Of a DNA stretch of 64,000 nucleotides, positions 18,665-26,656 are shown one piece after another. The translations under genes were made by a program, and so were the position numbers. This DNA is from Pseudomonas sp. UYIF39 (GTDB lineage: Bacteria; Pseudomonadota; Gammaproteobacteria; Pseudomonadales; Pseudomonadaceae): contig NZ_JALBYU010000019.1 in the NCBI RefSeq assembly GCF_029963765.1, positions 61,968-125,967 on the forward strand. The letters are read 5' to 3'. Position 1 is the stretch's first letter. Each line of letters starts with the position of its first letter. Below the pieces are notes generated by a model. It had not been told where the DNA came from. It saw only the letters and a list, made by a program, of their open reading frames with translations, and did not search any database.

Positions 18665-18988
18665 TCAGCGTTCGAGGTCTTTGATCTTGCCTTTGACGCC
18701 ATCCCACTCTTCGGCGTCGGGCAACGATTCTTTCTTCTCGGTGATGTTGGGCCAGATTTCCGCCAGCTCAACGTTCAGCTGAATGAATTGCTGCATGTCT
18801 TCCGGGACTTCATCTTCGGAGAAGATGGCCACGGCAGGGCATTCTGGTTCGCACAATGCGCAGTCAATGCACTCATCCGGGTGAATCACCAGGAAGTTCG
18901 GGCCTTCGTAAAAGCAGTCCACCGGACAGACTTCTACGCAGTCGGTGTACTTGCACTTGATGCAGTTGTCGGTGACGACGAAGGTCAT
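18665..18988 (-). CDS. fdxA: 7Fe ferredoxin FdxA
   Basis: Electron carrier of 107 residues with one [3Fe-4S] and one [4Fe-4S] cluster. Cluster cysteines are in CIKCKYTDCVEVCPVDC (from residue 9) and CIDCALCEPECP (about 40-51). The ATG start matches the usual MTFVVTDNC; an upstream in-frame start is rejected. Convergent with rsmZ. Confidence 0.96.
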   Translation of the reverse strand: MTFVVTDNCIKCKYTDCVEVCPVDCFYEGPNFLVIHPDECIDCALCEPECPAVAIFSEDEVPEDMQQFIQLNVELAEIWPNITEKKESLPDAEEWDGVKGKIKDLER

Positions 18989-19130
18989 TTCTAATTTTCT
19001 CCTCAGGCGGCGGCAGCGGAGCCCCTTCACGTTGGGGTCGCCAGGTTTGGGAGCGATAGTCTGCTGGTCAGGCTATAAGCCAGCAGCATCCCAAACCGCG
19101 CGAGATTCTAACAGCTTGCAGGCAAGTGCG

Positions 19131-21710
19131 TTAGATCCGTGTCTTTAGTGTATAGAGCATTTCGAGCGCGCGACGCGGTGTCATGTCGTCCAGATCAAGT
19201 TTGGCCAGATCATCCAGCACCGGATGCGGCAGGCTGGCGAACATGTCGCTCTGCTGCGGCGCGGCCGGTTTGCCTTTGGCAGTCTTGGGAACTTCATGAG
19301 GCAGGGCGGTCGCTTCCAGCCGGCCCAGGTGTTCGCGAGCGCGCACGATCACTTCGCTCGGCACACCGGCCAACTGTGCAACCGCGAGGCCGTAGCTCTG
19401 GCTGGCAGGCCCTGGCAGCACGTGGTGCAGGAACACGATGCGTTCGTTGTGCTCGGTGGCATTAAGGTGAACGTTGGCCACCAGCGGTTGCGCCTCCGGT
19501 AGCACCGTCAGCTCGAAGTAGTGGGTGGCGAACAGCGTGTAAGCTCGCAGATGCGCCAGGCGCTCGGCGGCAGCCCACGCCAGGGACAAACCGTCAAAGG
19601 TGCTGGTGCCGCGACCGACTTCGTCCATCAGCACCAGGCTGCGCTCGGTGGCGTTGTGCAGAATGTTCGCGGTTTCGCTCATTTCGACCATGAAGGTCGA
19701 GCGCCCGCCGGCCAGGTCATCGCTGGAACCGATCCGGGTAAAGATCCGGTCCACCAGAGACAACTCGCAACTGGCCGCTGGCACGAAGCTGCCGATGTGT
19801 GCCAGCAGCACGATCAGAGCGGTCTGGCGCATGTAGGTGGATTTACCGCCCATATTCGGACCGGTGATCACCAGCATTCGGGTGTTGTCGTCGAGGCTCA
19901 GGTCGTTGGCCACGAACGGCGTGGTGAGCACTTGCTCGACCACCGGGTGACGACCCTGACTGATGCGCATGCACGGCTCACTGACGAAGCGCGGGCAGTT
20001 CAGATCGAGGTTCAGCGCACGTTCGGCAAGGTTGCTCAGCACGTCCAGCTCGGCCAGTGCCGCGGCCGTGTCCTGCAACGGTGGCAACTGGGCGATCAAA
20101 TCTTCGAGCAGTGCTTCGTAAAGCATCTTCTCACGCGCCAGGGCGCGGCTCTTCGCTGACAACGCCTTGTCTTCGAACGCCTTCAGCTCCGGCGTAATGA
20201 AGCGCTCGGCACCTTTCAACGTCTGGCGACGGATATAGTCTGCCGGCGCCGACTCAGCCTGCTTGCTTGGCAACTCAATGAAGTAGCCATGAATGCGGTT
20301 GTAACCGACTTTCAGGTGCGACAGACCGGTACGGGCCTTCTCGCGGGCTTCGAGGTCGATCAGGAATTGCCCGGCGTTTTCGCTGAGCGATTGCAAATCG
20401 TCCAACTCGGCGTCGTAACCGGTTTTCAACACGCCGCCGTCACGGATGACGGCCGGTGGGTTGTCGATGATGGCTTTTTCCAGCAGGGCCGCCAGCTCCG
20501 GGTAGGTGCTGGTGATCTTCGCCAGTTGGATGATGTGCGGGGCTTCCAGCTCAGTCATCGCCACTTGCAACTCAGGCAATGCACCGAGCGCATCGCGCAG
20601 GCGAGCCAGGTCGCGAGGGCGGGCATTGCGCAGGCCGATCCGCGCCAGGATTCGCTCGATATCGCCGATTTCCTTGAGCTGCGGTTGCAGTTTCTCGAAG
20701 CGGTAACCGTCGAGCAGGCAGGTGATCGAGGTCTGGCGCGCCAGCAATACGGTCAGATCCCGCAGCGGACGGTTCAGCCAGCGGGTCAGCAGGCGGCTGC
20801 CCATGGCGGTCTGGCAGCGGTCGACCACCGATTGCAACGTGTTGTCGCGACCGCCGGACAGGTTGGTGTCCAGTTCCAGGTTGCGACGACTCGCGCCGTC
20901 CAGCACCACGGTGTCGTCCAGGCGTTCATGGCGCAGGCTGCGCAAATGGGGCAGGGCAGTGCGCTGGGTTTCCTTGGCGTAGCTGAGCAGGCAACCGGCG
21001 GCGCCGATGGCCAGGGTCAGGTTCTCGCAACCGAAGCCTTTCAGGTCTTGGGTAGAAAATTGCTGGCAAAGACTTTTCAGTGCCGAGTCACGCTCGAAAT
21101 CCCACGGCGCACGGCGACGAACCCCACGACGTTTCTCCGCCGGCAGATCCTTCGGCCAATCATCCGGGATCATCAGCTCTACCGGATTGACGCGTTCCAG
21201 TTCCGCCAGCAGGTTTTCCCAGCCCTTGATCTCCAGCACGCTGAAGTTGCCACTTGTGATATCCAGCACCGCCAGACCGAACAGACGCTCATCACCCAGC
21301 ACTGCCGCGATCAGGTTGTCCCGACGCTCATCCAGCAACGCTTCATCACTGACCGTACCCGGCGTAATGATGCGCACCACCTGACGGTCCACCGGCCCTT
21401 TGCTGGTCGCCGGGTCGCCGACCTGCTCACAGATCACCACCGACTCGCCGAGCTTGACCAGTTTCGCCAGGTAACCTTCCGCGGCGTGGTAAGGAATCCC
21501 ACACATCGGAATCGCCTGACCGGCCGACTGCCCACGGGCGGTCAGGGTGATGTCCAGCAATTTGGCGGCCTTCTTCGCGTCTTCATAGAAGATCTCGTAG
21601 AAGTCGCCCATGCGGTAGAACATCAGCTGGTCAGGGTGCTGGTTTTTCAGGCGCCAGTACTGCTGCATCATTGGCGTGTGGCTGGATAAATCTGAAATTG
21701 CTTTATTCAT
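19131..21710 (-). CDS. mutS: DNA mismatch repair protein MutS
   Basis: Recognises mismatches and starts methyl-directed repair. It has 859 residues, full length. The mismatch-contacting Phe-X-Glu is F37-Y38-E39 in MGDFYEIF. The C-terminal ABC-type ATPase has Walker A GPNMGGKSTYMRQ (about 617-629), Walker B LVLMDEVGRGTSTFDG and TLFATHYFELT. It is followed by the fdxA gene in the same orientation. The mutS-cinA interval is a known prophage and tailocin site in Pseudomonas. Confidence 0.98.
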   Translation of the reverse strand: MNKAISDLSSHTPMMQQYWRLKNQHPDQLMFYRMGDFYEIFYEDAKKAAKLLDITLTARGQSAGQAIPMCGIPYHAAEGYLAKLVKLGESVVICEQVGDPATSKGPVDRQVVRIITPGTVSDEALLDERRDNLIAAVLGDERLFGLAVLDITSGNFSVLEIKGWENLLAELERVNPVELMIPDDWPKDLPAEKRRGVRRRAPWDFERDSALKSLCQQFSTQDLKGFGCENLTLAIGAAGCLLSYAKETQRTALPHLRSLRHERLDDTVVLDGASRRNLELDTNLSGGRDNTLQSVVDRCQTAMGSRLLTRWLNRPLRDLTVLLARQTSITCLLDGYRFEKLQPQLKEIGDIERILARIGLRNARPRDLARLRDALGALPELQVAMTELEAPHIIQLAKITSTYPELAALLEKAIIDNPPAVIRDGGVLKTGYDAELDDLQSLSENAGQFLIDLEAREKARTGLSHLKVGYNRIHGYFIELPSKQAESAPADYIRRQTLKGAERFITPELKAFEDKALSAKSRALAREKMLYEALLEDLIAQLPPLQDTAAALAELDVLSNLAERALNLDLNCPRFVSEPCMRISQGRHPVVEQVLTTPFVANDLSLDDNTRMLVITGPNMGGKSTYMRQTALIVLLAHIGSFVPAASCELSLVDRIFTRIGSSDDLAGGRSTFMVEMSETANILHNATERSLVLMDEVGRGTSTFDGLSLAWAAAERLAHLRAYTLFATHYFELTVLPEAQPLVANVHLNATEHNERIVFLHHVLPGPASQSYGLAVAQLAGVPSEVIVRAREHLGRLEATALPHEVPKTAKGKPAAPQQSDMFASLPHPVLDDLAKLDLDDMTPRRALEMLYTLKTRI

Positions 21711-21801
21711 CAGTAGTTTAGGAGTGAGCGTTCGAAAGTGTGGGGCAAAAATGGGGCTTCGTGGGTTGCGTTATTTGCCGGTCGACTGTTTTTTGAGTCA
21801 G

Positions 21802-21897
21802 TTAACAAGCTTGCGCGATGAAGTCCTCACTGCCTATGGGCATTGTAGTGAGTGCAAGGTTACCACGGGTGGTCGTATGCCAGCAGGGCAAGGTTTT
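21802..21897 (-). pseudogene. Relic of a tyrosine-recombinase C-terminus
   Basis: Minus-strand translation gives CWHTTTRGNLALTT ... MPIGSEDF before a stop. It aligns with CWCLTARGNLAFIA ... QMGHKDF of the intact integrase near 23100-23180. At DNA level a 39-base stretch here is about 72% identical to the integrase. The catalytic His of the GHKD motif is replaced by Ser and the frame ends early. It looks like a decayed integrase left by an earlier insertion next to mutS. No start or upstream part is recognisable. Confidence 0.6.
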
Positions 21898-21952
21898 TAC
21901 AGCTGGGGGACCTGTTTGTAACTGATGTGAGCGGTAAGTCATTTTCATACAC

Positions 21953-21973
21953 AGCTATACGTTAGCTATACGT
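21953..21973. promoter_or_regulatory. Direct repeat upstream of the toxin-antitoxin operon
   Basis: AGCTATACGT occurs twice (21953-21962 and 21964-21973) with an 11-base period, followed by TGGTATATT that could serve as a -10 element. The arrangement suits a ribbon-helix-helix autorepressor. The remaining 180 bases before the antitoxin contain no gene I can support. Confidence 0.4.
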
Positions 21974-22156
21974 CGTGGTATATTGATTTGTGGGTGCCAT
22001 GCGAGCACCTAACCAAGATGCGTGGCCCTATACGAGGGCCCGAGATGCGAGGAATACAAAATGCTGAAAAATTATCGCAGTGTCCGTGGGCGAAGATCCC
22101 AGTAAGGAGGTAGATCAGAGGCAGAAATAGACAATGCAAGAACTGGGGTAAAAGTA

Positions 22157-22459
22157 ATGAACGCTCAAGTAATGAACGCTCAAGTAATAGAACGCGAGAA
22201 GCCCGTACCTATAAATATGCGGGTTGATACAAAAAAACGAAGCCTGATCGATGCGGCAGTGGAGTTGTTGGGAACAGATCGAACCAGCTTTATTTTGGAT
22301 GCTGCTTGCAAACGGGCCGAAGATGTAATCATGGAACGGCAGTTGTTCATTCTCAGTGACGAAGCATTTGACCGCTTTGAGCAGGCACTCGATGCCAACT
22401 CAATAAGGAATAACAAGTGCCTACAGAAATTGATGTCCAGACCCGACCGGTGGAGCTGA
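22157..22459 (+). CDS. DUF1778-type (TacA-like) antitoxin
   Basis: Ribbon-helix-helix antitoxin of 100 residues. The N-terminal DNA-binding part is PINMRVDTKKRSLIDAAVELLG; the C-terminal tail SDEAFDRFEQALD should wrap the toxin. The first 15 bases (ATGAACGCTCAAGTA) are tandemly duplicated, giving two in-frame starts (22157 and 22172). It overlaps the downstream GNAT gene by 43 bases. It should neutralise that enzyme and repress the operon. Confidence 0.85.
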   Translation: MNAQVMNAQVIEREKPVPINMRVDTKKRSLIDAAVELLGTDRTSFILDAACKRAEDVIMERQLFILSDEAFDRFEQALDANSIRNNKCLQKLMSRPDRWS

Positions 22460-22938
22460 GCAAGCCCGAAAAGCTTACCAAGTTCCATGATTTCACTGAG
22501 TTTGACTGTGGAGAGTCGTCTATCAATGACTACCTTCATAAGGACGCTCGGAAAGCGCAAGACCGCAAGCAAGCGGTCGTTTATGTAAGCTGCTTCGCGG
22601 GAACCAATCGCGTTGCTGGTTACTACACATTGTCAAATGGATCGATTGCTCGGCAACACGTTACGCCCAAAAGCTATCAGCGGAATTCGCCTAGCGCGCA
22701 CCCAGCTACTATCCTTGGACGTATGGGGGTGACCATGATTGCGCAGGGGCACGGTTTCGCCGTAGACCTCCTGAAGAACGCAATCAGTCGGTGCATGATC
22801 GCATCAGATTCGGTCGGTACTTCGGCTGTGCTGGTTCATCCACTTGACGATAAACTCGCGGAATTCTATGCGAAACATGCGGGTTTTCAACGCTGCCCAG
22901 ATTTATCCCCGCTGACAATGATGCTTTCCTTGCGATAG
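22417..22938 (+). CDS. GNAT-family toxin (TacT-like acetyltransferase)
   Basis: Predicted acetyltransferase that, in characterised relatives (TacT, AtaT, ItaT), acetylates aminoacyl-tRNA and stops translation. It has 173 residues with a GTG start. The acetyl-CoA loop is in RMGVTMIAQGHGFAVDLLKN (Q-G-H-G-F); the C-terminal FYAKHAGFQ carries the conserved Tyr. The N-terminus DFTEFDCGESSINDYLH is typical of the class. It forms a type II pair with the preceding gene and sits between mutS and the integrase. Whether it belongs to the prophage is unclear. Confidence 0.87.
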   Translation: MPTEIDVQTRPVELSKPEKLTKFHDFTEFDCGESSINDYLHKDARKAQDRKQAVVYVSCFAGTNRVAGYYTLSNGSIARQHVTPKSYQRNSPSAHPATILGRMGVTMIAQGHGFAVDLLKNAISRCMIASDSVGTSAVLVHPLDDKLAEFYAKHAGFQRCPDLSPLTMMLSLR

Positions 22939-22948
22939 CAGACCCTAA

Positions 22949-22973
22949 CCGCCGGTTCGCCGGCGGGGGTTTT
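22949..22973 (+). terminator. Terminator after the toxin gene
   Basis: A perfect seven-pair stem CCGCCGG/CCGGCGG with a TTCG tetraloop is followed by a GGGTTTT run. It ends the toxin-antitoxin transcript and shields it from the convergent integrase gene. Confidence 0.8.
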
Positions 22974-23000
22974 ATTTCCCTTCCTATTCTGAACAGCGGC

Positions 23001-24260
23001 CTACTTGTGTGCTGTTTTTAGACCTGCTTTTTGAATGCCTCGCCAGATGTGAACTAGCTCGCTTGGCGACTCGTCATCCATCCACTTGGCGTATACCTCG
23101 ACCAGCATGGTGAAGTCCTTATGGCCCATTTGCTTTGCAATGAATGCAAGGTTGCCACGGGCAGTCAGGCACCAGCAGGCGTAGGTGTGCCGAGTCTGGT
23201 ACGGTCGGCGCGGGCGAATCCCTGAACGCTTTTGTATGGCTGCCCACTTTGTGTTCCACGACGTGGGGATAAACCAGTGGTTGATGATTTTCTTCCGGGC
23301 TTGCGTTGTTGGGGACAGCAGCGGGGTGACTGATTCGACGCGGCTTTCGTGTCGGTTCATGTACACCTCGATCTCACGCGGTGCGTGGTCGGCCACCAAT
23401 CCCATCAGAATTTTGCAGGCGTCCACAGCTGGCGGCATCAGCAGTACGGCTCGAGGCTTTCCAGTCTTGGGGACTTTGAATGTGCCATCTGCTGTGATTG
23501 CCCGGGTGATGTTTATCTGTCCCGCGACCAGGTCGATGTCTTCGATAGCCAGCGCGCACATCTCGCCAGGGCGAAGCCCTGTGTAAACCGCGAGGGTGAT
23601 CGCCGCTGAGTCCTGCAGGTGCAGGCATCCTTTGGTGAGCAGTTGTTCGAACTCACCCTTTGTAAGCGGATCCGGTTCGCGGCCGATCATCGCGAATCGA
23701 ATGCAGGCGTTGGATAGGCCTTTGCGGCAGTAGCTGTTGTTCTCGCACCAGGCCAGGAAGCCGGAGAAAGTAGCCAGATAGTGATTTGCAGTTGAAGGTG
23801 CCCGGGTCGCGATCAATTGCGTTCTGAGCAGTTGGATGTCTTCGGGTAAAAGAATGCCTGCCAATCGGTCTGGCCCCAAGAGTTCGGTGCAGATATCCAG
23901 TGCGTAACCGTATTTCTCTTCGGTCATCGGGGTGATATCGACGGCCTTCAGTGGTTTGTAGCGAGCCATCAGCGCGGCCAGGCGTTCGTCCTTTACGTTG
24001 CTGTAGTTGATCGCGTTCTTCGAGTTGGGAAAGTGGCGTGTGTAATCGAAGTGCCCGGTTTTGATCTCATGAATGATTGCCGCCCTGAGTAGGGCTGCAT
24101 GTTTGATGTTGGCTTTGGTTACCGGCAGGCCGAGGGATTCGCGGCAGCGCACTCGGCGCCACATGAACACGACGCGAATGTTGCCGCCGTGTACCTCAAT
24201 CCCTTTGTGTTTGGCCAGCTCGGCTTCTAGGCCGCTTCCTGCGGTGCGCTCTCGGCCCAC
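23001..24260 (-). CDS. int: Phage tyrosine integrase
   Basis: Site-specific recombinase of about 419 residues. The N-terminal arm-binding domain (DUF3596 type) covers KGIEVHGGNIRVVFMWRRVR. The catalytic domain shows the first Arg in YTGLRPGEMCAL, TRHTYACW (H-x-x-R box region), GHKDFTM and the Tyr in VEVYAKWM. No ATG exists near the expected start. A GTG at 24258-24260, inside the xis gene, fits the domain edge and is used here. The longer open frame upstream is the shadow of xis. The gene points outward at the left prophage end. Confidence 0.9.
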   Translation of the reverse strand: MGRERTAGSGLEAELAKHKGIEVHGGNIRVVFMWRRVRCRESLGLPVTKANIKHAALLRAAIIHEIKTGHFDYTRHFPNSKNAINYSNVKDERLAALMARYKPLKAVDITPMTEEKYGYALDICTELLGPDRLAGILLPEDIQLLRTQLIATRAPSTANHYLATFSGFLAWCENNSYCRKGLSNACIRFAMIGREPDPLTKGEFEQLLTKGCLHLQDSAAITLAVYTGLRPGEMCALAIEDIDLVAGQINITRAITADGTFKVPKTGKPRAVLLMPPAVDACKILMGLVADHAPREIEVYMNRHESRVESVTPLLSPTTQARKKIINHWFIPTSWNTKWAAIQKRSGIRPRRPYQTRHTYACWCLTARGNLAFIAKQMGHKDFTMLVEVYAKWMDDESPSELVHIWRGIQKAGLKTAHK

Positions 24261-24424
24261 TTGTCGTACTCCGTCATGTTGATTGCGATGCGGCCGTCTG
24301 GTGTTTTTCGCCAGATGCGGCCCTGTGCCCATGTCCCGTTCTTCACTTTGTGGCGTATGGCGTCTTCGCTGTAGCCAGTCAGTTCGGATGCGCGATTGAT
24401 CATTACCCAGCGTGGAAGGCTCAT
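24227..24424 (-). CDS. xis: Excisionase-like protein
   Basis: Small winged-helix protein of 65 residues that directs integrase towards excision. MSLPRWVMINRASELTGYS followed by DAIRHKVKNGTWAQG is a MerR/Xis-type helix-turn-helix, and WRKTPDGRIAINMTEYDKW the wing. It overlaps the integrase start by about 34 bases and the upstream 57-residue gene by ATGA, so all three are coupled. Confidence 0.85.
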   Translation of the reverse strand: MSLPRWVMINRASELTGYSEDAIRHKVKNGTWAQGRIWRKTPDGRIAINMTEYDKWAESAPQEAA

Positions 24425-24594
24425 TGCTGTTGCTCCCGTGCACGACGCGCGATGCCTTCGGCTTGGCGCTGCTTGCTGCATTTATCGTGGTTGCCATGTG
24501 CCCGCGACTTGGCGCATTTCTCGCAGATGGTGTTCAGGTCGAGGGCCGCCATTTGCCCGTGGCGTAGCCGGACTGTTCGGCGAAGGGTTGTCAT
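24421..24594 (-). CDS. Small zinc-motif phage protein (57 residues)
   Basis: Reading starts MTTLRRTVRLRHG and ends RARREQQQ-like (RRAREQQQ). The centre has Cys-X2-Cys (ICEKCAK) and His-X2-His-X3-Cys (HGNHDKCSK), a likely single zinc site. It is joined to the methyltransferase upstream and xis downstream by four-base ATGA overlaps, which supports it as a real gene. Function unknown. Confidence 0.75.
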   Translation of the reverse strand: MTTLRRTVRLRHGQMAALDLNTICEKCAKSRAHGNHDKCSKQRQAEGIARRAREQQQ

Positions 24595-26336
24595 GCCGCC
24601 ACCTCCAGCAATTCGTCTTCATCCCGATCTGCGTTAGCGCTGATCAGGGCCATCATCGGCCAGGGGGACACCGAGTTGCCGACCATCAGCACCTGGTCCT
24701 TCTTGTTGAACTTGGCGCCGTCGTGGCCGTAATCGATGACGTAGTTGTCGGGGAAGCCTTGGGCGCGGTATAGCTCACGAGGTGTCAGCATGCGCATGCC
24801 GATGTCGACGATCACATACGGCGTACCCTTGATCACCACGGTGACCAGGGCCAGCCGATCCCGCGTTGTAATGGTGGCGGCTGGGTCGCGCAGGTCGTAG
24901 ATGTTGTCGGAGCCGTAGTAGCCCATCAGGAACGCGGCCACGCGCAGTGCGCCTTCCTCGGCCTCGGGTGCCAGTGCGTACTCGATTAGCGCATGGTGCT
25001 CGGCGCCGGCACAGATGGTTGATACCGGCTCGTCCATCGCGCTGCCCACACAGTTTTTGCGCAGGGTGAGTAGATTGGCGGTCACCAACTGTTGCTGGCT
25101 GCCGGTTGTGGTAATGGCTGTCAGAGGCTGTTTTGGGTGATGGCCAGGTGTTTCGTTGAAGCCTCCGTTGTGCTGCGCGATGTAGGCCACGGCCACGGCG
25201 AAATGCCCGCCCTTGACCTGGGCGCAGATAGTGCCCAACGGAGCGTCGGCGGACATGGTGCGCTGGGTGGTCGCGTTGGCGTGTTCGGTGAGGAAGGGCG
25301 CCAGTTGCGGTGTTACCAGTGCGAAGCCGTGCGCGCCTGTGATGGTCTTGGTTGGATCCTGCACGGATTGGCAGCGAGCCAGGTCATTGCCTGAGTGGTT
25401 GACGCTGACGATGAAGGGGTCTGCATGTTCGACCACGTAGCGGCGCGCTCCCTTGCGGACACGTTCCATGGTTTTGTTCACCAGAGGGCGTCGGACGCCT
25501 GCAGCGCGGCCTTCTTCTTTGCTGAGGAAAATGCTTGGACAGGGGATCGACCAGTCGATGCAACTGGCGGCGGTTTGCCATCCCTTTTGGCCTTTCGCTG
25601 GGTTCTTAAAGTGGGTCGGTTCCGGCCAGCGCAGTGGCTTGCCGTCGCATCGAGCGATCATGTAAAGCCGTTCGCGGGTGGTTGCGGCGCCGAAGTCGCA
25701 GGCCTTGAGTTTCCCGTGCATCAGGTCGTAGCCCAAGCCTTTAAGGATCTGCACGAAACGGCGCCAGGTCCGGCCCTTGCGCTTCGGATCAGGCACCAGG
25801 TACTGATCCTGCACGGGAACGCGCTCGCCTGGAGCTGCCACGCTGCCATCACGGCGGACCACCCGGCCAGTCACTTTGCAGCGTTTGGCAATCAGCGGTC
25901 CCCACTGCAGGATCTGCCAGACGTTTTCCATGGTGATCATGCGCGGCTTGACCTGGCCCGCCCATTTGATGATGACCCACGACAACGAGCGGCTGGTGCT
26001 GCTGCGTGCCTGGCCCCCGGCCGCAAGGCTGTGGTGGGTGCATTCGGGGCTGGCATGCAGATGCGCGACCGGGCGGTTGCGCGTGGCCTTGCGCGGGCAG
26101 ACCTCGTAGACATCAGTGATGTAGTGCTCGGCGCCTGGGTGGTTGCGCTTGTGCATACTGATAGCTTTGGGATTGTGGTTGATCGCGATATCAACGGCCT
26201 TACCCGTTGCCATTTCCTGGCCCATGGTCGCGCCGCCACCGCCTGCGAACAGGTCGACGCGAATCTCGCCGGCGAGGTCCAGTCCGAACTGGGTGATAAC
26301 GGCGGTGTGGATTGGCGTTTGATTGAAGGCGGTCAT
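24591..26336 (-). CDS. C5-cytosine DNA methyltransferase (phage)
   Basis: Transfers methyl from SAM to cytosine C5 in DNA. It has 581 residues. Motif I is VDLFAGGGGATMG (27-39). The catalytic Cys99 sits in SPECTHHS instead of the canonical Pro-Cys-Gln. ENV is at 137-139, motif VIII is TTRERLYMIA, and the C-terminal motif IX-X region is YRAQGFPDNYVIDYG ... VGNSVSPW. The long middle should be the target recognition domain. There is no adjacent restriction gene, so a role in protecting phage DNA from host restriction is likely. It lies in the leftward early operon. Confidence 0.9.
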   Translation of the reverse strand: MTAFNQTPIHTAVITQFGLDLAGEIRVDLFAGGGGATMGQEMATGKAVDIAINHNPKAISMHKRNHPGAEHYITDVYEVCPRKATRNRPVAHLHASPECTHHSLAAGGQARSSTSRSLSWVIIKWAGQVKPRMITMENVWQILQWGPLIAKRCKVTGRVVRRDGSVAAPGERVPVQDQYLVPDPKRKGRTWRRFVQILKGLGYDLMHGKLKACDFGAATTRERLYMIARCDGKPLRWPEPTHFKNPAKGQKGWQTAASCIDWSIPCPSIFLSKEEGRAAGVRRPLVNKTMERVRKGARRYVVEHADPFIVSVNHSGNDLARCQSVQDPTKTITGAHGFALVTPQLAPFLTEHANATTQRTMSADAPLGTICAQVKGGHFAVAVAYIAQHNGGFNETPGHHPKQPLTAITTTGSQQQLVTANLLTLRKNCVGSAMDEPVSTICAGAEHHALIEYALAPEAEEGALRVAAFLMGYYGSDNIYDLRDPAATITTRDRLALVTVVIKGTPYVIVDIGMRMLTPRELYRAQGFPDNYVIDYGHDGAKFNKKDQVLMVGNSVSPWPMMALISANADRDEDELLEVAA

Positions 26337-26656
26337 GCCGAAGCCTCCTGCGCGCAGGCGGGCATCCCAATCGCCCGGCCATCCTGTGTCACAGGCAGTG
26401 CGTTCGCGCCACTCGAAGGGTGCGTATACCCCAAGACAGGCTGCGCGGGCGGGCGATCCTGAGCGATTAGCGTTGCATCAGGTGTGGCTGCCTCGCGCAG
26501 CTTTTCGTGGGGTATAAGCTCCTCGGCGGTGGCTCTGACAGAAGCAGTAATGCCTACTGCTACGCAGCAGAGACTGTTTTTTACGGGCGTGTCGATCCTG
26601 CTGTCGTTGCGGAGCAAAGCGGCCTGCACCTGCATGTTGTCCTGTGATTGCTTCAT
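26333..26656 (-). CDS. Hypothetical phage protein (107 residues)
   Basis: The ATG follows a strong GGAGGAAAGCGGC ribosome site and the stop overlaps the methyltransferase start by ATGA, which supports it as coding. The N-terminus MKQSQDNMQVQAALLRNDSR is charged, a short hydrophobic stretch SLCCVAVGITASV follows, and the rest is Pro/Ala-rich. No family recognised. Confidence 0.65.
   Translation of the reverse strand: MKQSQDNMQVQAALLRNDSRIDTPVKNSLCCVAVGITASVRATAEELIPHEKLREAATPDATLIAQDRPPAQPVLGYTHPSSGANALPVTQDGRAIGMPACAQEASA

Noticed and set aside
20289..21689. Plus-strand frame of 466 codons opposite mutS
   Set aside because: Antisense shadow of mutS.
22940..23000. Attachment-site core next to the integrase
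   Set aside because: I compared this stretch by eye with the gaps near 58313, 59452 and 60944 and found no convincing direct repeat, so attL and attR are left unassigned.
24261..24497. N-terminal extension of the integrase frame
   Set aside because: It is the out-of-frame reading of the xis gene, which has a clear helix-turn-helix and better start.
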